64,000 bases of DNA from Loktanella sp. Alg231-35 (lineage in GTDB: Bacteria > Pseudomonadota > Alphaproteobacteria > Rhodobacterales > Rhodobacteraceae): NCBI RefSeq assembly GCF_900143545.1, contig NZ_FREV01000002.1, positions 558,018-622,017 on the forward strand. Reading direction: 5' to 3'. Below are positions 34,672 through 44,491 of this stretch, in pieces. The number at the start of each line of letters is the position of its first letter. Positions within the stretch are counted from its first letter, which is position 1. The position numbers and the translations under genes are program-made. The notes below the pieces were generated by a model. The model had not been told where the DNA came from. It worked only from the letters and a program-made list of their open reading frames with translations, and did not search any database.

Positions 34672-35724
34672 TCAAACGTCGCGTAACGTCACATGGGATA
34701 AATCAAAGACCTTGCGCATGGCCGTGGGCAAGGCGGTAGGGCTGAAAGCGCTGGGCGGCAGGAACTGGCCCCGCGCCGGCGCGGCACGCATATCAACCCG
34801 CGCGATCATGATTTTCAAGCGCAAATGGAAATGGGTGAAGGTGTGGCGGGCTTCTTCGTCCAGCGCTTTCCAATCGGCATTGAGTGGCGGATTGGGCGTT
34901 GGATCATCACCCCAGTCTGAGCCGGGCCACCCAAGCATACCGCCCAGCAACCCGCTTTCTGGACGAGTCTCCAACAACCATGCCCCGTCCTCGCGCAGGG
35001 CGACATAGGCGATGCCAAATCGTGTTGGTGTTTTCTTCTTGGGTGTTTTCTTGGGCAGTTCAGCAGCCGTGCCTGCCTGCCGTGCCGCACAGGGATCACG
35101 CCAAGGGCAGATGCCGCAGGCCGGGTTGCGCGGTGTGCAGATCGTGGCACCAAGATCCATTACGGCTTGTGCATAGTCGCCGGGCCGTTTTGGCGGGGTT
35201 AACGCTTGCGCATGCTGTGTCAGCTTTCCCTTTGATCCCGGCAAGGGATCGTGAATGTCGTGCAGCCGTGCCATGACACGTTCGACATTGCCATCCACCA
35301 CGGTTTCGGCCCGGTCAAAAGCAATCGCGGCAACCGCAGCGGCGGTATAGGGGCCAATGCCGGGCAGCTTGAGAAGCGCGTCGTAAGTATCAGGAAAAAC
35401 CCCACCATGGTCGCCGACAATGACGCGGGCACATTTTAACAGGTTGCGCGCGCGGGCGTAGTACCCAAGCCCGGCCCAAGCGGCCATGACATCGGCATCC
35501 TCTGCTGCGGCCAGATCACCAACCGAGGGCCAGAGTAACAGAAACTTGCGATGATAATCGCGCACCGCCGCAACTGTGGTCTGCTGCAACATGATCTCGG
35601 ACATCCAGACGGCATAAGGATCGGGTTGCCTACCTGCCATGCGGTCCGCCGGACCAACGCGCCACGGCATCTCGCGTGCATGCACGTCGTACCACGCCAA
35701 AAGCACTGATGAGAGGTCACGCAA
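34672..35724 (-). CDS. mutY: A/G-specific adenine DNA glycosylase
   Basis: 350 residues. The N-terminal helix-hairpin-helix glycosylase has SEIMLQQTTV with the catalytic Glu, LPGIGPYTAAAVAAIAF (HhH), and AQAVMDLGATIC with the second catalytic Asp. The 4Fe-4S ligands follow the C-x6-C-x2-C-x5-C spacing in CTPRNPACGICPWRDPC. The C-terminal NUDIX-like domain recognises 8-oxoguanine. It removes A mispaired with 8-oxoG. TTG start at 35724 has AGGG upstream. Confidence 0.93.
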   Translation of the reverse strand: MRDLSSVLLAWYDVHAREMPWRVGPADRMAGRQPDPYAVWMSEIMLQQTTVAAVRDYHRKFLLLWPSVGDLAAAEDADVMAAWAGLGYYARARNLLKCARVIVGDHGGVFPDTYDALLKLPGIGPYTAAAVAAIAFDRAETVVDGNVERVMARLHDIHDPLPGSKGKLTQHAQALTPPKRPGDYAQAVMDLGATICTPRNPACGICPWRDPCAARQAGTAAELPKKTPKKKTPTRFGIAYVALREDGAWLLETRPESGLLGGMLGWPGSDWGDDPTPNPPLNADWKALDEEARHTFTHFHLRLKIMIARVDMRAAPARGQFLPPSAFSPTALPTAMRKVFDLSHVTLRDV

Positions 35725-35792
35725 TGTTTATCCCTTGTATCAACTGGTCGCACAGACTTGGCCGCGCCCCTGCACTAGGATAGGGCTTAGAT

Positions 35793-36302
35793 ATGAAAGC
35801 GCCACGTCACACCAGCACCACGCGCGGATTTTCCCGCGCAGCGAGCCTGATGCAAACCCGGATTCGCAAAGCCAGCGAACAGCGGGGCTTTGCGGTGACC
35901 CGGCTGTTGACCCATTGGACAGAGGTGGTGGGCGAAGCAATTGCCCAAACCGCAACACCCGTGAACGTCAGCTATGGCAAGGGTGGGATGGGTGCGACGC
36001 TGACTTTGCTGACCACCGGGGCGCAGGCTCCGATGTTGGAAATGCAAAAGGAACAAATTCGCGAGAAGGTGAATGCCTGCTATGGCTACAGCGCCATATC
36101 GCGCGTGCGGATCACGCAAACCGCACCTACGGGATTCGCAGAGGGGCGCGTTGCCTTTGCACCTGCGCCCAAGTCGGCGAAAAAGCCCGACCCGGCCGTG
36201 CAATTGGCGGCAGAGACCCTATCTTCGAATGTAGAAAACGATGACCTGCGCGCAGCACTTGCCGCGTTGGGTGCAAACGTCCTGACAAAACAGAAATCCT
36301 GA
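35793..36302 (+). CDS. DUF721 (DciA-like) protein
   Basis: 169 residues. The first 100 match the DUF721 pattern: RGFAVTRLLTHWTEVVGEAIA, then LTLLTTGAQAPMLEMQKEQI and VNACYGYSAISRVRI. The family includes DciA, the helicase loader of bacteria without DnaC, though this shorter alphaproteobacterial form is not proven to have that role. The gene precedes the thioredoxin-fold gene by 12 bases, so both likely share a promoter, divergent from mutY. Confidence 0.8.
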   Translation: MKAPRHTSTTRGFSRAASLMQTRIRKASEQRGFAVTRLLTHWTEVVGEAIAQTATPVNVSYGKGGMGATLTLLTTGAQAPMLEMQKEQIREKVNACYGYSAISRVRITQTAPTGFAEGRVAFAPAPKSAKKPDPAVQLAAETLSSNVENDDLRAALAALGANVLTKQKS

Positions 36303-36314
36303 TCAGAGGTAGAC

Positions 36315-36980
36315 ATGAAACGCAGAACTCTTTTGGCCGCAGGTGGCGGCGCTCTTGTGGCCCTTGGTGCCGGTTGGACCCTGACGCGGCCTGACCCAGA
36401 AACAGGCCTGCTGCCCGGCGCGGCCCATGCGCAAAGTGCCGACGGTGCCTTGCCCGAAGTCATCGAGATGATGGAGGGCAGCCCAGATGCCCCGGTTGAG
36501 GTGATTGAATACGCCTCGTTTACCTGCCCGCATTGTGCGTCCTTCCATGCCAATCAGTATAAGGCGTTGAAAGAAAACTATATCGACACTGGCCGTATCC
36601 GTTTTGTCTATCGTGAGGTCTATTTTGACCGGCCCGGCCTTTGGGCCTCGATGATTGCGCGCTGCAGCGACAACAAAGACTTCTTCTTTGCCTTCTCCAA
36701 TCTGCTTTATGAGGAGCAGCGCAACTGGCTGGCCTCGGGCGATCCGGGTACGATTGTCGAAGAATTGCGCCGCTTGGCCAAGACCGCAGGTCTTGATGAT
36801 GCGACCCTTGACGCCTGTCTCAGCGATGGTCCAAAAGCCGAGGCACTGTTCACTTGGTATCAGGACAACGCAGAGCGTGATGGCATCCAGTCAACACCTA
36901 GCTTTCTTATCGATGGGCAGAACTATTCAAACATGGCCTATGATGAATTTGCGGCTATTCTGGACGAGAAACTGGGCTGA
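36315..36980 (+). CDS. DsbA-family thiol:disulfide protein
   Basis: 221 residues. Export signal: MKRRTLLAAGGGALVALGAG (Arg-Arg suggests Tat is possible). The thioredoxin fold carries FTCPHCASF, the redox CPHC pair, and the cis-Pro loop STPSFLIDG. Helical insertion as in DsbA/BdbD types. It would oxidise or shuffle disulfides in the periplasm, useful for the several Cys-containing exported proteins in this region. It is followed by a CoA transferase gene 31 bases later. Confidence 0.88.
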   Translation: MKRRTLLAAGGGALVALGAGWTLTRPDPETGLLPGAAHAQSADGALPEVIEMMEGSPDAPVEVIEYASFTCPHCASFHANQYKALKENYIDTGRIRFVYREVYFDRPGLWASMIARCSDNKDFFFAFSNLLYEEQRNWLASGDPGTIVEELRRLAKTAGLDDATLDACLSDGPKAEALFTWYQDNAERDGIQSTPSFLIDGQNYSNMAYDEFAAILDEKLG

Positions 36981-37011
36981 TCCGGCCGAGGCGTAATCTG
37001 AAAGACACCGC

Positions 37012-38133
37012 ATGCAGCCTCTTGCAGGCCTGAAAGTGATTGAACTGGCGCGGGTCCTTGCGGGCCCGCTTGCTGGTCAGACATTGGCCGATCTTGGTGC
37101 CGAGGTCATCAAGGTCGAAAGCCCACAGGGCGATGACACCCGGCAATGGGGCCCGCCCTTTATCAGCCATGATGGCGAGGACACCGCCGCCTATTTCCAT
37201 AGCTGCAATCGCGGCAAGAAATCCGTTGTCATCGACTTCCGCACGCCCGAAGGGCAGGCGCAGGTGCGTGAGCTGGTCGCTGATGCTGATATCCTGATCG
37301 AGAATTTCAAAGTGGGTGGGTTGGTCAAATACGGGTTGGACTATGCCAGCCTTGCAGACCTCAACCCGCGTTTGATCTATTGTTCAATCACTGGCTTTGG
37401 CCAGACCGGCCCCTATGCCAAACGCGCGGGCTATGACTATATTATCCAAGGTATGTCCGGGTTGATGTCTGTGACCGGTGATCCAGACGGCCAACCGCAA
37501 AAGGTGGGCGTTGCGGTCACCGACATTTTTACCGGCATTTACGCGTGCACAGGTATTTTGGCCGCCGTGCATCAGCGCCAGACCACCGGAAACGGCCAGC
37601 ATATCGATATGGCCCTGATGGATGTCGCAACGGCGGTCATGACCAATCAGGCGATGAACTATCTAGCCACAGGCAACGCGCCGCAGCGGCTGGGCAATGC
37701 GCACCCGAATATCGTGCCTTATCAGGTGTTCGATTGCGCCGATGGGCACATCATCGTGGCAAGCGGGAATGACGGGCAGTTCCGGCAGTTTTGTGCGCTG
37801 TTGGGTGAGCCGGAACTTAGCAGCCATCCTGACTATGTCACCAATGCGCAGCGCTTGACCAACCGGCGCGCCTTGGACGATTTGCTAACCGTGCGGACAG
37901 TGACATGGGTCAAGGCCGATCTGCTTGCGGCTTGCGAAGCGCAGGGCGTGCCCGCCGGGCCGATCAATGACTTGGCAGAAACCTTTGCCGACCCGCAGGT
38001 CGTCCATCGGGGCATGCAGGTTGATCTGGATGGGGTACCAACGGTTCGCCTACCGATCAGTTTCTCAGACGCGGATGTCAGCCCGAAAGAGCCATCGCCA
38101 CGATTGGGCAAGGATCAGGATTTGTTGCGCTAA
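37012..38133 (+). CDS. CaiB/BaiF family (type III) CoA transferase
   Basis: 373 residues. Family landmarks: [20 protein letters not shown] at the N-terminus, [24 protein letters not shown], and [12 protein letters not shown] with the Asp expected to form the acyl intermediate. Type III transferases move CoA between carboxylic acids such as formate/oxalate or succinate/dicarboxylates; the substrate cannot be assigned. The stop overlaps the convergent lpxK gene by four bases. Confidence 0.88.
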   Translation: MQPLAGLKVIELARVLAGPLAGQTLADLGAEVIKVESPQGDDTRQWGPPFISHDGEDTAAYFHSCNRGKKSVVIDFRTPEGQAQVRELVADADILIENFKVGGLVKYGLDYASLADLNPRLIYCSITGFGQTGPYAKRAGYDYIIQGMSGLMSVTGDPDGQPQKVGVAVTDIFTGIYACTGILAAVHQRQTTGNGQHIDMALMDVATAVMTNQAMNYLATGNAPQRLGNAHPNIVPYQVFDCADGHIIVASGNDGQFRQFCALLGEPELSSHPDYVTNAQRLTNRRALDDLLTVRTVTWVKADLLAACEAQGVPAGPINDLAETFADPQVVHRGMQVDLDGVPTVRLPISFSDADVSPKEPSPRLGKDQDLLR

Positions 38134-39116
38134 AGTCCAAGACGGTCAAACGCATCGTCAATCGGCCCCCAATCAACCAGTTGCAATCGTACCGGCAATG
38201 TCAGCACCTTGGCGCGAAAGCTGTCGGGCAGGCGCACGGCGTCTTTTTCGGTTGTCACCAGTTGCGCCTTACTCGCCAGAGCCTCGATCTCAAGCCGTTT
38301 CATCAGGGCGTCAGTCAGCGGTTGATGATCGCCCAGCGCTTCGGCGCGGACCAATCTCGCGCCCATGTCGCGTAGGGTGGTAAAGAACTTCTCTGGGTGC
38401 CCGATCCCCGCGAAGGCAAGCAGGTTCAGATCACGCCAAGGCATGCCTGTCGGCAGCGGCGCCAGATGCCCCTGCAAGTGCGGTGTGTCAAAGCGCCAAT
38501 TCGCTAAAAACCGATCCTGCATGGTAGGTGGGCCAATCGACAGCAGCAGATCGGCGCGCTTAAGGCCAACATCGACCCTTTCGCGCAACGGTCCTGCCGG
38601 GATCACCCGCCCATTGCCGAATCCACGGGTGGCATCAACCACCACTATAGAAAGATCTTTTGCCACGTCAGGGTTCTGGAACCCATCGTCGAGCAAGATA
38701 ACATCAGCCCCTGCCTTTTGTGCGGCCTGCACGCCTGCGGCGCGGTCCTTGGCCACCCAAGTGGGCGCAAAGGCCGCAAGCAGCAGCGGTTCATCGCCCG
38801 TTTGGTCGGCTTTGTGGGTCCGTTCATCCACCTGCAGCGGTCCTTCAACACTGCCACCGTACCCGCGCGAAACCACATGAGGTATGCGCCCGCGTTCCTT
38901 CAGTCGCTCAATCAGCGCAATCGTCGTGGGTGTCTTGCCGGTACCGCCGGCGTTGATGTTGCCGATGCAGATGACGGGCACATCAGCGGTGATCTTTGGG
39001 GGTTTTCGCAAACGTTGGGCTGTTCCGGCGGCATAAAGCGCGGCCAAAGGGGCAAGCAGCCGTGCGATCAGGGCCGGTTTGTCTGACGGTGTGAACCAAA
39101 AAAGCGGGGCGCGCAT
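38130..39116 (-). CDS. lpxK: Tetraacyldisaccharide 4'-kinase
   Basis: 328 residues. The N-terminal helix anchors to the inner membrane ([15 protein letters not shown]). The P-loop is [13 protein letters not shown], followed by HVVSRGYGG and the DDGFQNP motif of LpxK. It phosphorylates the lipid A precursor at the 4' position. Its ATG abuts the stop of the KDO-transferase homologue (TAG-ATG), so the two are translated together. Confidence 0.95.
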   Translation of the reverse strand: MRAPLFWFTPSDKPALIARLLAPLAALYAAGTAQRLRKPPKITADVPVICIGNINAGGTGKTPTTIALIERLKERGRIPHVVSRGYGGSVEGPLQVDERTHKADQTGDEPLLLAAFAPTWVAKDRAAGVQAAQKAGADVILLDDGFQNPDVAKDLSIVVVDATRGFGNGRVIPAGPLRERVDVGLKRADLLLSIGPPTMQDRFLANWRFDTPHLQGHLAPLPTGMPWRDLNLLAFAGIGHPEKFFTTLRDMGARLVRAEALGDHQPLTDALMKRLEIEALASKAQLVTTEKDAVRLPDSFRAKVLTLPVRLQLVDWGPIDDAFDRLGL

Positions 39117-40313
39117 CTAGACCACCAATTCTTCCAACCGCAGTTGGATAAATGCGGCGATCCGGTTGGTGACGTTGGCCCCGCGCGATGTGACATCCCA
39201 GGCCGCATGGGCCAATGCGGCGGCTTTGTCAGGGGCCAGCAGGCTTTCTACGGCCGGACCAAGGTCGTTTGACGTGCGCAGTAGAACAGAGGCTCCGGCT
39301 GCGTTCAGGCGTGCAGCGCGTTGTTGATACTGCGCAATCTTAGATCCGTAGATCACGGCAGAGCCAAGCGCCGTTGCCTCAAACGGGTCACGGCATTTGC
39401 CGCCCTTCAGGCTGCCACCCATATAGGTGATAGGCGCGATCCGATACCACATGCCAAGTTCATCCCTTGTGTCGATCACATAGACTTGTGTGACCTCGTT
39501 TGGCTGGGGTTCCTGGGATTTCCGAGCCACCTGCAAGCCCAATTGACGAATATCTTCAGCAAAGGTGTAGCCGATCACCGGATTCTGCGGCACCACGACC
39601 AGCAAAAGCCGATGGGTCCGGCGGCTGGCCTCAAGATGGGCCTGACAAAGCTCTGAGGTTTCATCAAGATTGGCCGAAGCGGCCAGCCAGACGGGGCGCG
39701 TGCCAATCGCCTCGGCGGTTTGCTGTCGGTCGTCTTCGTCGCAAGGCAGGGCAGGGCCGCAGTCTTCCATGGCACCCGTTATCAGAACCTTGTCATTTGG
39801 GGTGCCCGCGCGCACCAGTTCTTCTGCGGATTGGCGATCAAGAGCCAGCACCGCCTCAAACTGGGACAGCATGGACCGCATCGAACCGGGGACCCAAGTG
39901 CCAGCCACATGGTCGAGCCCTTCACTTGTTGCATCCACAAGGATCATGCTGATCCGCGCGCCTCGCATCTCGGCCAAGAGGATCGGGTCAAGCTCTCCGC
40001 GCACCCAGATACCCATGGCGGGCTGCCAATGGGCAATAAACGCGCGGATGGCGTCCTTGCCCTGCGGTTCGGGCAAGGCGCGTTTTGCAAATTCCGGGCG
40101 CCAGTTGCGCAGCGTCGAGATGATATGAACCGGGTCACCATCTTCGGCCAGTTTACGGTCGAGCGTTTCGATTGCAGTCAGCTGAGCTGGGTTGCTGCAA
40201 CGCGCCCAGATGATCGTACCGGGCGGACGCGGGGGTTGTTCAGCAAGTTTGGCAGAGCGATCCGATGCGCCCAGATTGGCCATATAGGCCGCGATCAGCA
40301 GGGATCTTGCCAT
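39117..40313 (-). CDS. KDO-transferase (WaaA)-like glycosyltransferase, divergent
   Basis: 398 residues from ATG 40313 with AGGGG upstream. The two-domain GT-B layout is there: WVRGELDPILLAEMRGARI in the first half, then VWLAASANLDETSEL, VVPQNPVIGYTF and ITYMGGSLKGGKCRDPFEA in the second, all like KDO transferases. The position usually occupied by the catalytic Glu (SVGE) reads SNPAQ, with Gln44 in its place, and no N-terminal membrane anchor is seen. It lies directly before lpxK. It may add another sugar, or a genuine waaA may lie elsewhere. Confidence 0.75.
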   Translation of the reverse strand: MARSLLIAAYMANLGASDRSAKLAEQPPRPPGTIIWARCSNPAQLTAIETLDRKLAEDGDPVHIISTLRNWRPEFAKRALPEPQGKDAIRAFIAHWQPAMGIWVRGELDPILLAEMRGARISMILVDATSEGLDHVAGTWVPGSMRSMLSQFEAVLALDRQSAEELVRAGTPNDKVLITGAMEDCGPALPCDEDDRQQTAEAIGTRPVWLAASANLDETSELCQAHLEASRRTHRLLLVVVPQNPVIGYTFAEDIRQLGLQVARKSQEPQPNEVTQVYVIDTRDELGMWYRIAPITYMGGSLKGGKCRDPFEATALGSAVIYGSKIAQYQQRAARLNAAGASVLLRTSNDLGPAVESLLAPDKAAALAHAAWDVTSRGANVTNRIAAFIQLRLEELVV

Positions 40314-40336
40314 GCGATTATCCCCTGGACGCGGTC

Positions 40337-40582
40337 CTAGTTGTCCAGTTCTTCGGTGGGTGAGGCTTCGGTTTCTTCGTCCCGCAGCCGATGGATATGC
40401 GCAATAAAGTAACGCATATGGGCGTTGTCGACGGTGCGCTGCGCTGCCGATTTCCACGCATTGTAGGCGGCTTCGTAGTTAGGGAACATCCCGACGATGT
40501 CGATGTCTTCAACATCCTTGAAAGCATTGGTGCTGGGGTTGATGAGTTCACCACCAAAAACAAGGTGCAGGCGCTGTGTCAT
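40337..40582 (-). CDS. DUF4170 protein
   Basis: 81 residues. LVFGGELINPSTNAFKDV, EDIDIVGMFPNYEAAYNAW and AHMRYFIAHIHRL are the conserved blocks of DUF4170, a small family found with LPS genes in alphaproteobacteria. Function unknown. It sits 23 bases upstream of the KDO-transferase homologue on the same strand, within the block running from pmbA to lpxK. Confidence 0.85.
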   Translation of the reverse strand: MTQRLHLVFGGELINPSTNAFKDVEDIDIVGMFPNYEAAYNAWKSAAQRTVDNAHMRYFIAHIHRLRDEETEASPTEELDN

Positions 40583-40633
40583 GGGAAAACCTTCGTAAAT
40601 GCGTATCTTGCCCGCACTCTAGGCCTTTGGCTG

Positions 40634-41410
40634 CTATGTCTCAAGGCGGGTGATCAGCGCACGATGCAATTGCCTACCCGCTGCAAGAACGCCGGGTACT
40701 TGCGGATGGGCGTTGTTGAACTGCAAGGCCTCGTCATGCTGATCGGTGATCTGCGCGCCCGCTTCGGCTGCGATAATCGCCCCGGCCGCGATATCCCATT
40801 CCCAGCTTGGGCGCAGTGTGATCATGCCGTCAAACCGCCCTTGGGCCACAAGGCACATGCGATAGGCCAATGAGGATCGAAAGACCCGCTCGACAGGTGG
40901 TAAGGTGCCGTCTTTCCAGAATGCTGGCGCAAAGTTGGCCTTGCTTCCCAACAGGGTTGCCCCATCTTCGGTTTTCGCGCTTGCGGCGATTGGCGCACCG
41001 TTGAGAGTTGCCCCGCCACCCTTGGCCGCGGCGAACATCATGTCGCGCATCGGCAGGTAAACAGCGCCCGCCACGGCCTGCCCATTTTCAACAATGGCTA
41101 GCGAATGCGCCCAGTCCTTGCTGTGATTGATAAAGGCGCGTGTGCCGTCGATCGGATCAATCACAAACTGGCGCTGCGTATGCAGACGCATGGGGCCGTC
41201 TTCGGTTTCTTCAGACAGCCAGCCATAGTCAGGCCGCGCGCTTTGCAGATTGCTTTCCAGCATGGCGTTGACCGCCAGATCGGCCTCTGTGACCGGGCCT
41301 GCGCCATCCGGTTTGTCGGTGACTTCTGGATCTTGCTGAAAGTAGCGCTTTGCGATGTCGCCCGCCGCGCGGGCGGCCTCTATCAGAAGTGCAAGGTCAT
41401 TCTCCGGCAA
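40634..41410 (-). CDS. Inositol-monophosphatase-family phosphatase (CysQ-like)
   Basis: 258 residues. Metal-binding motifs: GWLSEET, DPIDGTRAF and WEWDIAAGAII, in the order of the IMPase/CysQ superfamily. Likely hydrolyses 3'(2'),5'-bisphosphate nucleotides or a sugar phosphate. The start ATG overlaps the end of pmbA by 14 bases. Confidence 0.85.
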   Translation of the reverse strand: MPENDLALLIEAARAAGDIAKRYFQQDPEVTDKPDGAGPVTEADLAVNAMLESNLQSARPDYGWLSEETEDGPMRLHTQRQFVIDPIDGTRAFINHSKDWAHSLAIVENGQAVAGAVYLPMRDMMFAAAKGGGATLNGAPIAASAKTEDGATLLGSKANFAPAFWKDGTLPPVERVFRSSLAYRMCLVAQGRFDGMITLRPSWEWDIAAGAIIAAEAGAQITDQHDEALQFNNAHPQVPGVLAAGRQLHRALITRLET

Positions 41411-42743
41411 GGGTTAGCCCTTCAACCAGTAACGACGGCACCACCCGCGACAGATGCATGCGTCCGTCATTTGCCGGGATGATCGTCTTGAGCATATCAA
41501 GCAGATTGCCCGCAACTGTGCATTCGTTCACTGGATAGGTGATCTCTCCGTTCTCGACCCAGAACCCCGACGCCCCGCGCGAATAATCGCCCGTGTTGGG
41601 GTTGATGGTAGAGCCGATCATCGAAGTGATCAGCAGGCCCGTGCCCATTTGCTTGATCAGATCATCGCGGCTTTGGTCGCCTTGGGTCAGTGCAATGTTA
41701 GTCACGCTGGGGGATGGCGGGGCGCCAGTGCCCCGCGCCGCATTTGCGGTGCTTTGCATGTCCAGTTTGCGTGCGGCCGCAAGGTCCAGCGTCCAACCTG
41801 TCAGAACACCCTGATCCACGATTGCACGACGCTGCGTGCCCAGCCCTTCGGCATCAAAGAGCCGTGAGCCTGCAACGCGCTTGCGGTGCGGATCTTCGAT
41901 CACCGACAGGTGGCTTGGCAAGATCTGCTCACCAATGGCGTCACGCAGCCAACTGGATCCGCGCGCAATCATCGACCCGTTTGCAGCCTGCAAAAGGCTG
42001 CCAATCAGCGAACTTGCGATCCGTTCATCAAACAGAACCGGGAACGCCCCCGTCTTGGGCTTCTTTGCGCCCGCCCGTTCAACGGCACGTTCTGCCGCAA
42101 TTCGGCCGATATCCTCGGCGTCGCGCAGATCGGCCTGAAAGACACGGCTGTCATAGTCGTAGTCCCGTTCCATCCCCGCGCCAGTGCCGCTGATCGCCAC
42201 ACAAGACAGGCCACGGTCGCTGCGGGTGTAGCCCGCAGAAAAGCCGTTGGATGCTGCAAGATGGATGCGTCGGCGGCCATAGCCGGCTGACGCCGATTGC
42301 ACCTGACTGATACCTGCATTGCGCAACGCCGCGGCCTCGGCGCGGGTGGCATCATCCTGCAAAACGGCCGGATCAGGTTCATCGGTGGGGTCGTAAAGCT
42401 CTAACTCTTCCGTGGCGGTGTGTGTGGTCAGCTGAGCAGGATCAGCAAGCCCGGCGTGCGGATCTTCTGGTGCCTCCTTGGCCATCGCAACGGCGCGTTC
42501 GGCCATTTGGGAGAGTGTTTCTGGCTTGGTGTCTGAGGCTGAGACACAGGCCTGTCGGTGCCCCACAAGGACACGCAAGCCGATATCAACCCCTTCGGAC
42601 CGTTCTGCCTGTTCCAGCGCCCCTTCGCGCACGGTGATTGAGACAGATGTGCCATCCACCGCGACAGCATCAGCCGCATCTGCGCCTGCTTTCTTTGCGG
42701 CATCCAAGATGTGTTGCGAAAGGTTGGAAAGAGATTGGGTCAT
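41397..42743 (-). CDS. pmbA: PmbA/TldE metalloprotease-like protein
   Basis: 448 residues from ATG 42743; the frame is open to 42848 without homology. The PmbA order is clear: VSITVREGALEQAERSEGVD early, GARAGKV-type region replaced by RIAAERAVERAGAKKPKT, then FDERIASSLIGSLL, and GYSRGASGFW-like text as DYSRGASGFWVENG near the end. With TldD it forms a protease that matures modified peptides and degrades antitoxins; this subunit lacks the metal-binding HExxH. It is first in the run to lpxK. Confidence 0.85.
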   Translation of the reverse strand: MTQSLSNLSQHILDAAKKAGADAADAVAVDGTSVSITVREGALEQAERSEGVDIGLRVLVGHRQACVSASDTKPETLSQMAERAVAMAKEAPEDPHAGLADPAQLTTHTATEELELYDPTDEPDPAVLQDDATRAEAAALRNAGISQVQSASAGYGRRRIHLAASNGFSAGYTRSDRGLSCVAISGTGAGMERDYDYDSRVFQADLRDAEDIGRIAAERAVERAGAKKPKTGAFPVLFDERIASSLIGSLLQAANGSMIARGSSWLRDAIGEQILPSHLSVIEDPHRKRVAGSRLFDAEGLGTQRRAIVDQGVLTGWTLDLAAARKLDMQSTANAARGTGAPPSPSVTNIALTQGDQSRDDLIKQMGTGLLITSMIGSTINPNTGDYSRGASGFWVENGEITYPVNECTVAGNLLDMLKTIIPANDGRMHLSRVVPSLLVEGLTLAGE

Positions 42744-42870
42744 GCAGCATCCTTTGGTTGCCAATGAAGTAATGCGCGGCGACGCCTGCCGCAAGTCTGG
42801 TGGTCCGTGCAAATGAAATGGGCGCGACTGATATTCAGTCGCGCCCATGCCAATGTGTTTCGCGTTGGGG

Positions 42871-44373
42871 TTAACGGACGCGGTTGCCGTTTACCTTTAC
42901 TTCGCCATTGCCTGTGATCTCGACGGTTGTTTCCATCTGATCGTCACCAGTGTTCTGCATGAACATGCCCATCATCATGCGCGGACCCATGACCTGATCG
43001 GCAGGCACCAGGCCAGCAGAGACAAGGTTATCAAGCAGCGCATTCAGGCCGGTGATTTCAATCGTGGCCTCACCTTCTGGTGCAGGCATTGGGGCGAATG
43101 TCTGCATATCGGAGTTATCGAAGGTGAAGTCACCATCACCTGTCACTTTCGTGCCAACAGCATCAATGTTGAGCGTCTCAAGTGTGAGCGATTCCAGCTC
43201 ATACGGCATTTCGACGCTGTCCATCTGGGCGGCTTGCTCTGGGTCGAACAAATCAAACAGGGCTTTTGCCTTGCCAGCCAGACCGATCTGCAGCGTTGCA
43301 GGGTCGCGCGGCAGGACATTGCCCGGATCAAAAAGATCCCAAAGACCGTCACTGATAGCCAGTTCAACCAGATCGAAGTTGATGCCAAAATCAGCGGATT
43401 CACCTGTCACACCTGTGGGCATTGCAAAGCCAAGGCCATACTCGGCCATGCTGATCTCTATCGGCAGCGGGAATTCGGAGGTTTGCGCATTTACCGCAAG
43501 ATCAGTGACGCTCGCATCATAGGCGAGGGTGTTGTTGTTCATCTCGCCGGTGAATGTTGTCAGACCGGTGCTGCCAGATGCTGCAAACTGATCACCCTCT
43601 GCATTGATATCGACCACAAAGTCAGCACTTTGCACAACATAGCCGCCAGCGACGGCAAACCCGTCCATGATCAGGCTGTCAGGGTTTTCGAAATCCGCGT
43701 CAAGCGGGACAGTCATGTCGCCTGCCATGGTCATACCGTTGTACTTGGCCGCTGCGGTCACGTAGTCCCCGGCCCCACCGGGGATCTGGAAATCAACCAG
43801 CAAGTCCAGCAAGGCAATGCTGCCTTCATAGGATGTCTCGCGCATGTCGCCGACAGTTGTGACATAGGAAGCTTGCACATCATTGGCCGCCAATTCCACA
43901 TCGCCGGTAAAGGTCACGTCAGCATCAACAACATCGACAAGCGCGATTTTGTACTGATCCGCCGTAAGCGCATAGTTCATCGCATCGGGATCACCGCTCG
44001 CGATCATCTCAAGATTGCTTTGCGTGACCATAACATTGATCACAACGCCATCTTCGCCAGTGATCGTGATGGGATAGCTTTCGTCCATCGTGATCCGCAC
44101 GGTGCCGTCAGATTGTTCGTTAAAGTTGATGTCTCCAAGGGCGGTCTCAACCGTGACTTCGGGATCGGAGAAGCTCATGGTCACGTCACGCACTGTGACA
44201 GTGCCGCTTGATGTTTCCTCGGCCCCGATGCTGACGCTGTCTTCGCCATAAAGCGACATCTGGGATTTCCAGTCGGCCCAAACTTGTTCTGCGGTCACGT
44301 CTGCATGTGCAGCCCCGCCAGCCATCAGTGCAGCTACACAAACCGCGCCACACATTCCAATCTTATAGGTCAT
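42871..44373 (-). CDS. DUF2125 periplasmic protein
   Basis: 500 residues from ATG 44373, with AAAGGA upstream. Signal peptide MTYKIGMCGAVCVAALMAGGAAHA. The long mature part is acidic and beta-rich with many repeated strand-turn units (VDADVTFTGDVELAAND, LTTFTGEMNNNTLAYD), as in DUF2125 proteins of Rhodobacteraceae, which resemble AsmA-like lipid-transfer folds. Role in the envelope is unproven. Confidence 0.75.
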   Translation of the reverse strand: MTYKIGMCGAVCVAALMAGGAAHADVTAEQVWADWKSQMSLYGEDSVSIGAEETSSGTVTVRDVTMSFSDPEVTVETALGDINFNEQSDGTVRITMDESYPITITGEDGVVINVMVTQSNLEMIASGDPDAMNYALTADQYKIALVDVVDADVTFTGDVELAANDVQASYVTTVGDMRETSYEGSIALLDLLVDFQIPGGAGDYVTAAAKYNGMTMAGDMTVPLDADFENPDSLIMDGFAVAGGYVVQSADFVVDINAEGDQFAASGSTGLTTFTGEMNNNTLAYDASVTDLAVNAQTSEFPLPIEISMAEYGLGFAMPTGVTGESADFGINFDLVELAISDGLWDLFDPGNVLPRDPATLQIGLAGKAKALFDLFDPEQAAQMDSVEMPYELESLTLETLNIDAVGTKVTGDGDFTFDNSDMQTFAPMPAPEGEATIEITGLNALLDNLVSAGLVPADQVMGPRMMMGMFMQNTGDDQMETTVEITGNGEVKVNGNRVR

Positions 44374-44491
44374 AAAAATTCCTTTCATTCGGCTTTGTTG
44401 AGATCGCACCAAGGGTTTTACCATCTGCCACAAGGTGGATACTATCGCGGATATACGTAGACACCCCAAGCGGGCTTCGGAAGGGATATCA

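Noticed and set aside
42847-44211. A 454-codon open frame on the plus strand
   Set aside because: It lies opposite the DUF2125 gene, whose signal peptide, ribosome site and composition are convincing. The plus frame is rich in His and Cys with no family pattern, as expected of an antisense shadow.
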